In this document: one piece after another, positions 51,337-60,347 of the stretch
Position numbering within the stretch: position 1 is the stretch's first letter
Layout: each line of letters starts with the position of its first letter
DNA from: Isoperla grammatica
Lineage: Eukaryota; Arthropoda; Insecta; Plecoptera; Perlodidae
DNA: 64,000 nucleotides
Direction of reading: 5' to 3'
Assembly (NCBI GenBank): GCA_945910005.1
Contig: OX246747.1
Location: 7,837,966 to 7,901,965 of the forward strand
Notes under the pieces: model-generated
The model's input: only the letters and a program-made list of their open reading frames with translations
Database searches by the model: none
Told to the model about the DNA's origin: nothing
Program-made: the position numbers and the translations under genes

Positions 51337-51605
51337 TTGACACAGGAAGGGGATGTATTTGTGTGTGTTAGTGGACTAAGTGGGCAGTTGGGTCCGCGGA
51401 AGTAAACCTTTTCGGTGGCGACTCGGTTGCCGAGGTCACCAGGGGTGATGGTTCAACAGGTGGCCTTTGCTGAGACGTATTCTTTACTCTTGATAGTTGA
51501 GAAGGCAAACATTTTACCGGCACCTCAACTAGGGATCCGTGTTGCAGAGAGGGGTGACCGGGTGAGGAATGGTACAACAAAATTAGAACGGAAATTACGC
51601 GGCTG
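51337..51605 (+). pseudogene. RCC1-repeat fragment
   Basis: Homologue of 48543-48800: LTQEGDVFVC..SGLSGQLGP then QQVAFAETYSLLLIVEKAN and VRNGTTKLERKLRG. It diverges just before the point where the 48-kb copy enters the RING domain. Confidence 0.6.
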
Positions 51606-51861
51606 ATTTATATTTTCGATTTCTTGTTGCAATCTTGAGATATAATTTAATAGTGAGCTTTTTCTGCGGTTTTTGACGTAGAGACTACCCTTCGCTCTTA
51701 ACCGCAGAGGAAGCAGCGGCCATGGGAGATTGAATTGACTACAAAATTGAAACTAAAGAATTCATACAATATGTTTTTAAATAAACTGGCAAGTTCCTCC
51801 TTTCGAAACAAAGTCAATTTAAGGCGTCAACGTAAACATGACAACATTGGCCATCGATCCG
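51606..51861. repeat. Dispersed repeat (inverse of 46700-46915)
   Basis: Also resembles 29665-29765. Contains TTGAGATATAATTTAATAGT and CTTAACCGCAGAGGAAGCAG. No coding content. Confidence 0.5.
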
Positions 51862-52094
51862 TCATTGGGTGGCTTGTCCCCTCTCTGCAACGCCGATCCC
51901 TAGTTGAGGTGCCGGTGTGAGGTTTGCCTTCTCAACTATCAAGAGTAAAGAATACGTCTCAGCAAAGGCCACCTGTTGAACCATCACCCCCGGTGACTTC
52001 GGCAACCGAGTCGCCACCGAAAAGGTTTCCTTCCCCGGCCCCAGCTGACAACTAAGTCTACTACCGCACACAAACACATCCCCTTCTTGTGTCA
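51862..52094 (-). pseudogene. RCC1-repeat fragment, inverted
   Basis: Minus-strand homologue of 48560-48760 (QLGPGKETFSVATRLPKSPG, VQQVAFAETYSLLLIVEKAN), ending where the H1 SINE begins at 52095. It forms an inverted pair with 51337-51605. Confidence 0.6.
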
Positions 52095-52290
52095 CCTGCC
52101 CATGGACTGCTACCTTATCGTGGTGGGCAGGTTTGCGTGCTTTGTTGATCCCGAGAGCTATGCCGGCGGAAGCGTATGCTTCTGGTAGGGCCACCCAAGC
52201 CGGACTGGTCGAAGAGGAGAAGTCAGACGAAGTGCAGTCCACACCCCAATCCCCTTCCCCCCCACTGTCCCATTGAATATTTCTCCTGCC
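52095..52290 (+). mobile_element. SINE-like element, H1 head, 3'-truncated
   Basis: Starts CCTGCCCATGGACTGCTACC and stops in the body at ATATTTCTCCTGCCACT. The tail is missing, suggesting a later deletion, since retro-insertions normally truncate the 5' end. Confidence 0.82.
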
Positions 52291-52800
52291 ACTCTCCCAC
52301 ACAACAACTTAAATCCAAATGCTCAGTCTCTGAATATCCTACGAATACTCAGCAATACAACCTGGGGCCTCATTCCTGTACATTTTTTTAACTCTCCTTA
52401 ACTTTCGCTAACCCCATGTTAAAATGACCCCGGGGTTAACTCCGACATAGGCTTCTCTGCATAATTCGGAGGCAAATATGACCCTGTCTGATAGTAGGGT
52501 TAAGAAGAGTTATCTCAACAATACCTTGAAATGACGCCATTTTGTCAATGCCCGTGTGTGTAGTTTGTTGTAGTGTAATGTCACATTTCAATTCTTTAAT
52601 TGGGAACATCCACCTACATGAATACGTTACTTTATGTGTTTATTGAAGTTAATAAAGAATTTTGTGTATTTAAAGTACACTATATAGCTATATAGGTCCT
52701 AAATATGTAAATATGTAGTTTTATTGAGTATTTTGTGGACGTTTTGAGGTTATTGGACTGTTTTTGTTTGTAATTGTTTTTATTTTGTCTCGTTTTTTCA
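52291..52800. other. No recognised feature
   Basis: AT-rich, no coding signal or shared repeat. Confidence 0.35.
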
Positions 52801-52839
52801 ACAATGTCTTCCTTCGAACGGCGTTTCAATTGCTGACCC

Positions 52840-53170
52840 CTGATTGGCTATTGGCTAACACCGTTTAACGCTCGGAAAAGCGTCAGGTTTTCCGCTCGTC
52901 ACTAACTTCCCGTACCGACCGGACCGGAACCGGTAATGAAGTTACCTACCCAAGCAGGGGAGTCGGTAACGAGTTCGCGACGAGACCGCTAGGTACCGGT
53001 TAGCCGGGAGGGAGACGAAGAATGATCCCGCAGTACGGCTCGCCCCATGAAGCGAGATAGTTGTCTCAGCCGACGATACTAGCTCACGCAAAAGGGGGCG
53101 GATGAGCGACGCCATGCTGCGTAAAGAAGGAAGAGAACGCCGTCGTACGTAACTACCCAGAGTCTGGTGA
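52840..53170 (+). promoter_or_regulatory. Candidate CpG-rich promoter and first exon donor
   Basis: CpG-rich, clearly different from the AT-rich flanks. Two adjacent inverted CCAAT boxes (GATTGGCTATTGGCTAAC, 52841-52858) are the NF-Y type. A GTCTG|GTGAGTG donor at 53167 could end a 5' non-coding exon. The gene it would serve is not identified. Confidence 0.35.
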
Positions 53171-54040
53171 GTGTTTGAGACTTAATTATTGGAACATAAT
53201 TAACGTGAATTTACAATGTGATTTGATAACGTGATGGGATAACGTGAATTGGTAACGGGATAAACATACCTAACGTGACCTCGAGTGGGGACCCCACCCA
53301 TCCAGAGGGTTTAGAGGTATAATCAGCACAAAACTAATCATAGACGTTATAGGGACGTAGTGTGGTGCTACCCCGCATCTCACCAGCTGGCAAGAGAGCG
53401 ACGCGACTCCGCTTCTACGATGACGCTGCTCACGAGAGCCTATGGAGGGCGCCCCTGGGGCCACCACCCAGGGAGTCACCTCAACTGACGTCTCAGCCGA
53501 CCACGACCGACGCCCACGACGCCGACTCAGGAGGAAACCCCTTGGGGACCCCACCCAAGGTAGCCCCATTAATCAATCAATCGAACGTCTCGACGCGACG
53601 ATCTGCGCCGTCGCTGGACATCGCCCGCAGACAACCGACAATGCCAGTATTTACATGTCTGCCATAGAGGAGGATTGGTGGAGTGAATCGCACCTAATCT
53701 TAGCTGCTAAAATTAAATTTTGTTTATTTTTATTCCATATTAATAGCGGTGTAGCCGTGCCTTGCCGCTGCATTGCACGCTAGCGCTCTGCTAGGGAAGC
53801 GCAAGCGAATAAGACTGTCTTCACAACAGACTGCCATTTGTGGCGGCGCTCGAATTACAAATTTACCACTGACCGCTTCTCTTCTTTGTTTTTTCTTAGT
53901 TGAAATTTATAATTTTACAACCAGATATTCAAGAAAATCGTGAATTTACCAATTTCGGGACAAAAGATGTCCCGAAATTAAACATTTCATGACACGGGAC
54001 ACTTGTGCCAAATTCTGGACTTTCCCGCATTTTTCGGGAC
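53171..54040. other. GC-rich region, no gene assigned
   Basis: A plus-strand frame at 53362-53667 is open only in a GC-rich context and contains a tail-only SINE fragment, GTAGCCCCATTAATCAATC (53570-53586). A perfect hairpin is at 53951-53979 (AATTTCGGGACA..TGTCCCGAAATT). No family recognised. Confidence 0.4.
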
Positions 54041-54165
54041 GTCTAGTCACCCTTTTGCGTTGAGTTGTCGGTCGGGCCGTGACCAGGGTCAAAGAAGCCA
54101 CAGATCCATTGCTGGCCGTGGCCAATGAAGCCAGACTGACCGCTGGCGCTATCTGAGCGCAACAT

Positions 54166-54184
54166 ATGTGTGTGTGTGTGTGTG
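54166..54184. repeat. (TG)n microsatellite
   Basis: About nine TG dinucleotides. Confidence 0.9.
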
Positions 54185-54394
54185 CCAGGGGAACTGGGAA
54201 AGTAGAGTGGAGGTTGATTCAAACTTCCGCTGTGCGAATACCACAACCGATTGCCAATCCCAAATCGGCTGCACTGCGGCCCCGGTTTGTTGTTGTTTGT
54301 CTATCTTGCCATTTCTGCCAATCAAAATGTCTCAAGTTTCTAAGTTAGGGGATGTCAAAAGTCGTTCAAATCTGTGGCTAACTTGTGTAAACGT

Positions 54395-54766
54395 CCTGCC
54401 CAGGGACTGCCACCTTATCGTGGTGGGCAGGTTTGCGTGCTTTGTTGATCCCGAGAGCTATGCCGGCGGAAGCGTATGCTTCTGGTAGGGCCACCCAAGC
54501 CGGACTGGTCGAGGAGGAGAAGTCAGACGAAGTGCAGTCCACACCCCAATCCTCTTTCCCCCCCACTGTCCCATTGAATTCTCCTCCCACTTGGCCCTGC
54601 CCTCCCTTGCTGGACTCCCGTATGACGACTCACGCGCCGTACAATGGATCTGATTCGGATGTGGCTTCATTATCATCTTTCTCATCTTCATTATCACCCG
54701 CTCATCGTCTCGATTAGCCATCGTTGCATAAATATGAGACGTTAAGCCCCATTAATCAATCAATCA
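54395..54766 (+). mobile_element. SINE-like element, H1 head, tail A, 12-bp TSD
   Basis: Complete copy, CCTGCCCAGGGACTGCC to GTTAAGCCCCATTAATCAATC. Flanked by a perfect TTGTGTAAACGT at 54383-54394 and 54767-54778. Confidence 0.93.
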
Positions 54767-55155
54767 TTGTGTAAACGTAGTCAGTAGCAGCATGGCTGCT
54801 CACAATTTATTTGGATGCTACAATTTAGCGAAATTGTTTATTTTTTGTCGTTAGCTGGAATCAGTACATGACTCACAGAATGACTTCAACCAGACAGTAA
54901 TACAGGTGAGAACTTACTTGGGTTTGTCTCTATTGTTGCTGTTTCCGGGTAGGCCGTAGGCTGCAACAAAAGATTAAATGTGATAACATATAACATCAGC
55001 GATATAAATGACATCAACAGAACGACTGCAACAAAAATGTAATACGGGGGTGAACTTACAAGTGATAACATATTATTACATCAGCGAGATAAATCACATC
55101 AACAGAACTACTGCAACTGGAAAGGAATATGAACTTACCACAGTCCAGTAATGCA

Positions 55156-57205
55156 TCGGAGGTCTGCGTGGCCCTGGATACTCCCAGAGCACCTTCTGGG
55201 GTCTGCGTGGCCCTGGAATCTCCCAGACCACCTTCTGGGGTCTGCGTGGCCCTGGATACTCCCAGACCACCTTCTGGGGTCTGCGTGGCCCTGGATACTC
55301 CCAGACCACCTTCTGGGGTCTGCGTGGCCCTGGATACTCCCAGACCACCTTCTGGGGTCTGCGTGGCCCTGGATACTCCCAGACCACCTTCTGGGGTCTG
55401 CGTGGCCCTGGATACTCCCAGCCTGCCCAGGGACTGCCACCTTATCGTGGTGGGCAGGTTTGCGTGCTTTGTTGATCCCGAGAGTTATGCCGGCGGAAGC
55501 GTATGCTTCTGGTAGGGCCACCCAAGCCGGACTGGTCGAGGAGGAGAAGTCAGACGAAGTGCAGTCCACACCCCAATCCCCTTTCCCCCCACTGTCCCAT
55601 TGAATATTTCTCCTCTCACTTGGCCCTGCCCTCCCTTGCTGGACTCCCGTATGACGACTCACGCGACGTACAATGGATCTGATTCGGATGTGGCTTTATT
55701 CTTCATAATCATCTTTCTCATCTTCATTATCACCCGCTCATCGTCTCGATTAGCCATCGTTGCATAAATATGAGACGTTTAGCCCCATTTATCAATCAAT
55801 CACTGGATACTCCCAGACCACCTTCTGGGGTCTGCGTGGCCCTGGATACTCCCAGACCACCTTCTGGGGTCTGCGTGGCCCTGGATACTCCCAGACCACC
55901 TTTTGGGGTCTGCGTGGCCCTGAATACTCCCACCACCTTCTGGGGTCTGCGTGACCCTGGATACTCCCAGAGCACCTTCTGGGGTCTGCGTGGCCCTGGA
56001 TACTCCCAGAGCATCTTCTGGGGTCTGCGTGGCCCTGGATACTCCCAGACCACCTTCTGGGGTCTGCGTGGCCCTGGATACTCCCAGACCACCTTCTGGG
56101 GTCTGCGTGGCCCTGGATACTCCCAGACCACCTTCTGGGGTCTGCGTGGCCCTATAGTCTCCCAGAGCACCTTCTGGGGTCTGCGTGGCCCTGGATACTC
56201 CCAGACCACCTTCTGGGGTCTGCGTGGCCCTGGATACTCCCAGAGCACCTTCTGGGGTCTGCGTGGCCCTGGATACTCCCAGACCACTTTCTGGGGTCTG
56301 CGTGGCCCTGGAGTCTCCCAGACCACCTTCTGGGGTCTGCGTGGCCCCGAATACTCCCAGACCACCTTCTGGGGTCTGCGTGACCCTGGATACTCCCAGA
56401 CCACCTTCTGGGGTCTGCGTGGCCCTGGATACTCCCAGACCACCTTCTGGGGTCTGCGTGGCCCTGGATACTTCCAGACCACCTTCTGGGGTCTGCGTGG
56501 CCCTGGATACTCCCAGACCACCTTCTGGGGTCTGCGTGGCCCTGGATACTCCCAGACCACCTTCTGGGGTCTGCGTGGCCCTGGATACTCCCAGACCACC
56601 TTCTGGGGTCTGCGTGGCCCTGGAGTCTCCCAGACCACCTTCTGGGGTCTGCGTGGCCCTTGAGTCTCCCAGAGCACCTTCTGGGGTCTGCGTGGCCCTG
56701 GAGTCTCCCAGAGCACCTTCTGGGGTCTGCGTGGCCCTATAGTCTCCCAGCGCACCTTCTGGGGTCTGCGTGGCCCTATAGTCTCCCAGAGCACCTTCTG
56801 GGCTCTGCGTGGCCCTGGAGTCTCTTAGAGCACCTTCTGGGGTCTGCGTGGCCCTGGAGTCTCCCAGAGCACCTTCTGGGGTCTGCGTGGCCCTGGAGTC
56901 TCCCAGAGCACCTTCTGGGGTCTGCGTGGCCCTATAGTCTCCCAGAGCACCTTCTGGGGTCTGCGTTGCCCTATAGTCTCCCAGAGCACCTTCTGGGGTC
57001 TGCGTTGCCCTGAAGTCTCCCAGAGCACCTTCTGGGGTCTGCGTGGCCCTGGAGTCTCCCAGAGCACCTTCTGGGGTCTGCGTGGCCCTGGAGTCTCCCA
57101 GAGCACCTTCTGGGGTCTGCGTGGCCCTATAGTCTCGCAGAGCACCTTCTGGGGTCTGCGTGGCCCTGGAGTCTCCCAGAGCACCTTCTGGGGTCTGCGT
57201 AGATT
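55156..57205. repeat. 39-bp minisatellite (~43 units), split by a SINE
   Basis: Units of TCTGGGGTCTGCGTGGCCCT then GGATACTCCCAGACCACCT; about 7 before the SINE (55422-55802) and about 36 after. Proximal units have GGATACTCCCAGACCACC; distal ones (after about 56640) have GGAGTCTCCCAGAGCACC or TATAGTCTCCC, so the array has two subfamilies in blocks. The unit length is 13 codons with no stop in most frames on both strands, so long open frames are expected without coding. The minus frame (ATG 57293) begins with 30 non-repeat residues. Confidence 0.88.
55422..55802 (+). mobile_element. SINE-like element, H1 head, tail A, inside the 39-bp array
   Basis: Complete copy, CCTGCCCAGGGACTGCC to GTTTAGCCCCATTTATCAATC. 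Both flanks are repeat units (CTGGATACTCCCAG), so the duplication is masked. Confidence 0.9.
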
Positions 57206-57414
57206 TGGTGGCTTGCTGGCTGCCCAACTCGTTGAAAAAATTCACTACTTCTCGGAACATCCTGCAGATTTTGACAAGGAAGAGCCAGAACAAAGTAGAA
57301 AAATTAAAGACAGCCAGTAAGCTAGAACTAAATGTAGCTAGAAAACACTAGAGATAGCTAGAAAGCAAGAACTCGCTAGACATTGCTTGACGTAGCTAGA
57401 GATTGCTGTAGTTA

Positions 57415-58312
57415 GTATAAGCCAGAACAAGCTTGAGATAGCCAGGTAGCTAGACATTGCCTGATATAGCTAGAGGTTACTGTAGCAAGTATCAGCCAGA
57501 ACAAGCTTGAGATAGCCAGGTAGCTAGACATTGCCTGATATAGCTAGAGGTTACTGTAGCAAGTATCCGCCAGAACATGCTTGAGATAGCCAGGTAGCTA
57601 GACATTGCCTGATATAGCTAGAGGTTACTGTAGCAAGTATCCGCCAGAACAAGCTTGAGATAGCCAGGTAGCTAGACATTGCCTGATATAGCTAGAGGTT
57701 ACTGTAGCAAGTATCAGCCAGAACAAGCTTGAGATAGCCAGGTAGCTAGACATTGCCTGATATAGCTAGAGGTTACTGTAATAAGTATCAGCCAGAACAA
57801 GCTTGAGATAGCCAGGTAGCTAGACATTGCCTGATATAGCTAGAGGTTACTGTAATAAGTATCAGCCAGAACAAGCTTGAGATAGCCAGGTAGCTAGACA
57901 TTGCCTGATATAGCTAGAGGTTACTGTAGCAAGTATCCGCCAGAACAAGCTTGAGATATTCAGGTAGCTAGACATTGCCTGATATAGCTAGAGGTTACTG
58001 TAGCAAGTATCAGCCAGAACAAGCTTGAGTAAGCCAGGTAGCTAGACATTGCCTGATATAGCTAGAGGTTACGGTAGCAAGTATCCGCCAGAACAAGCTT
58101 GAGATAGCCAGGTAGCTAGACATTGCCTGATAAAGCTAGAGGTTACTGTAGCAAGTATCCGCCAGAACAAGCTTGAGATAGCCAGGTAGCTAGACATTGC
58201 CTGATATAGCTAGAGGTTACTGTAGCAAGTATCAGCCAGAACAAGCTTGAGATAGCCAGGTAGCTAGACATTGCCTGATATAGCTAGAGGTTACTGTAGC
58301 AAGTATCAGCCT
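57415..58312. repeat. 74-bp minisatellite (~12 units)
   Basis: Units CAGCCAGAACAAGCTTGAGA / TAGCCAGGTAGCTAGACATT / GCCTGATATAGCTAGAGGTT / ACTGTAGCAAGTAT. Variation is minor (CAG/CCG, GCAAG/ATAAG). The last unit runs into the LINE ORF2 sequence at about 58312. Confidence 0.9.
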
Positions 58313-58556
58313 GGACGTCAGTTCGAATCAAAATGGCAGTTCCTCCACCTGAAGTTGCTCGATCATTTCTAAGACAGGCGTATTTGTGGAGCTTGAAGGT
58401 GACATCGGGTTTTAGAAATGTCTCACTGGTCCAGCAAATATGGATCTGCTTGGTTTTCATATAATGGTGCAGCTCATCATTTTTTGCTGTCAGGGAATTA
58501 GCATTCCAAGCCAACAGATTAATGTTGCATGTCTCTGGCTTACGGCTTACTGCCAT
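58313..58556 (-). pseudogene. Jockey-type LINE ORF2, endonuclease N-terminus
   Basis: Minus strand: CNINLLAWNANSLTAKNDEL then IHICWTSETFLKPDVTFKLH and ATSGGGTAILIRTD. This is the N-terminal part of the APE-type endonuclease (WNANSL.., E in xSETxL, GGGxAILI). It is cut at the minisatellite, where the rest of ORF2 is missing. ORF1 of the same element precedes it. Confidence 0.65.
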
Positions 58557-58708
58557 TTTGGTTCATGCATGATTTAACTAAAAAGATGGGCATCGCCATT
58601 GATATTATGATTTCGAGCCTATCCTGGTGAGTCTTTGCATCACACAGTGCTTGTAATAGGCGTTACGCCCATGCCTTCACTAAATCTGTACTAAAAGTCT
58701 CTGGAGTT

Positions 58709-58996
58709 CGGCCACCCAAGCCGGACTGGTCGAGGAGGAGAAGTCAGACGAAGTGCAGTCCACACCCCAATCCCCCCCCCCCCACTGTCCCATTGAATAT
58801 TTCTCCTCCCACTTGGCCCTGCCCTCCCTTGCTGGAATCCCGTATGACGACTCACGCGACGTACAATGGATCTGATTTGGATGTGGCTTTATTCTTCATT
58901 ATCATCTTTCTCATCTTCATTATCACCCGCTCATCGTCTCGATTAGCCATCGTTGCATAAATATGAGACGTTAAGCCCCATTGATCAATCAATCAA
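58709..58996 (+). mobile_element. 5'-truncated SINE-like element, tail A, 11-bp TSD, in LINE
   Basis: Starts in the body at CGGCCACCCAAGCCGG and ends ..GTTAAGCCCCATTGATCAATC. Flanked by TCTCTGGAGTT at 58698-58708 and 58997-59007. It sits between ORF1 and ORF2 of the LINE. Confidence 0.92.
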
Positions 58997-59908
58997 TCTC
59001 TGGAGTTGCTTCATTAGTAGTGCTGTTACTACCATTGGGCCTTTCATTAGCTCTATTACTTGTGGATGCCTGTTCATCTTGTTGCATTTGTTTATGCGAG
59101 TTGTACGGTTTATGCTGGCTCTTAGGAGGGGGATACAAGTCTTCCTCGGCATCCTCATCTTCAGTAGTGGAGCTCCGTGTGGAGCACTCACTATCGTATT
59201 CATAGGCCCTCGCCTTTGCCTTGGTTTTAACCTGTCTTCTTTTGTTACTGATTGAGGTTCTACCCTCGTTCATTCTTTCATGGACAATCTGTTTGGTGCT
59301 TCTTAATGGAGGGTAAACGGTTTTAAGATTTGCATTTGTACCATTCTGTTGGATATTTCTATTGAACCAGACATTGCTTCTAGGAGGCGGCGCATCCTTA
59401 TATCTGGGATTCGCACGACCGCGACTTTTGTTCTCATTATTTCCCCCAGCTTTAGTCAACCCGTGTTGCCTAGCCCTGGCCTCAAGATAAGAGGGGCAAC
59501 CTTTCCAGTTTGAAGTGTGATCGCCCCTACAGTTTGCACAAAGTGGACTTTCCTCTTTTCTCTTGGCGCAAGTCACTGTGGCATGTCCGGCACCACATTT
59601 AACACACTTGTATCGGTTTGTGCAGTGCTTGGCAACATGCCCAAATTTTTGGCATCTGTAGCACTGAGGCGGACCCCCGAATGCCACAAATTTTTCAATT
59701 TCTACCTGAGAAAAACATAATTTTTGTATGGATTTAAGTTTCTTTTTTCGGCCGGGTCTATCTTAACTAAGAACAGTGGCAGCAGGGGCCTGGGCTCTCT
59801 TTGGCTTCGCATTTGGGTGACTGAGGGCTTGTCAACTCCTTGTGCTGCGAGTTCCTCAATTATCCAATCAACGCTAGTGGTTCTGTCAATGCCTCTGATG
59901 CTGAACAA
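58989..59908 (-). pseudogene. Jockey-type LINE ORF1
   Basis: The first frame (59908-59702) is the RNA-binding part (FSIRGIDRTTSVDWIIEELA, QMRSQREPRPLLPLFLVKID). The second (59687-58989) has two CCHC knuckles, CYRCQKFGHVAKHC and CVKCGAGHATVTC, plus CANCRGDHTSNWKGC, then a charged tail rich in R, N and E. This order is the PRE_C2HC plus zinc-knuckle layout of Jockey-clade ORF1. A small gap or frame change lies near 59690. Confidence 0.7.
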
Positions 59909-59909
59909 T

Positions 59910-60345
59910 GCAATTAACCAATATAGACTGATTATACTAATTATCTAGGACTCTAGCCTTCATTCTTACTAATTACTAATCCTATGCAGTGATTCACTTA
60001 TAAATATAGACTGATTGCAATAATGGTTGATATCTTAATATGTATTATGAAAGACTGACATACTCCAAGTAAAGTAAACACTAGCCTTTAGTTTTGGCTT
60101 TGGCAGCAACACTGTGATGGTGACCAAAATTAATAATTAAAATTACATATGTTTTGAAACTTACCTATTTAAGCCTCATTATTGTATATAGACACATTCC
60201 ACAGTTATCCAACACCACAGTTATGTTATCGTTCATCCCACCCACAGCTTCTAAGGGTGCAAACAGAAACCTTCCAAGGACTCACTAACTTACCCGAAGA
60301 GTTGCCGGTATGGAAGACGTCTGTTCGTACCCGTATGTGAGATAA
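59910..60345. other. No recognised feature
   Basis: AT-rich; likely LINE 5' flank. No coding signal. Confidence 0.35.
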
Positions 60346-60347
60346 AC

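Noticed and set aside
55800..57293. 497-residue frame in the 39-bp minisatellite as a confident protein
   Set aside because: Several frames on both strands are open across the same array, and there are no flanking exon signals.
57415..58312. 74-bp array as a CRISPR-like or regulatory array
   Set aside because: Units are contiguous with no unique spacers; it is a plain minisatellite in animal DNA.
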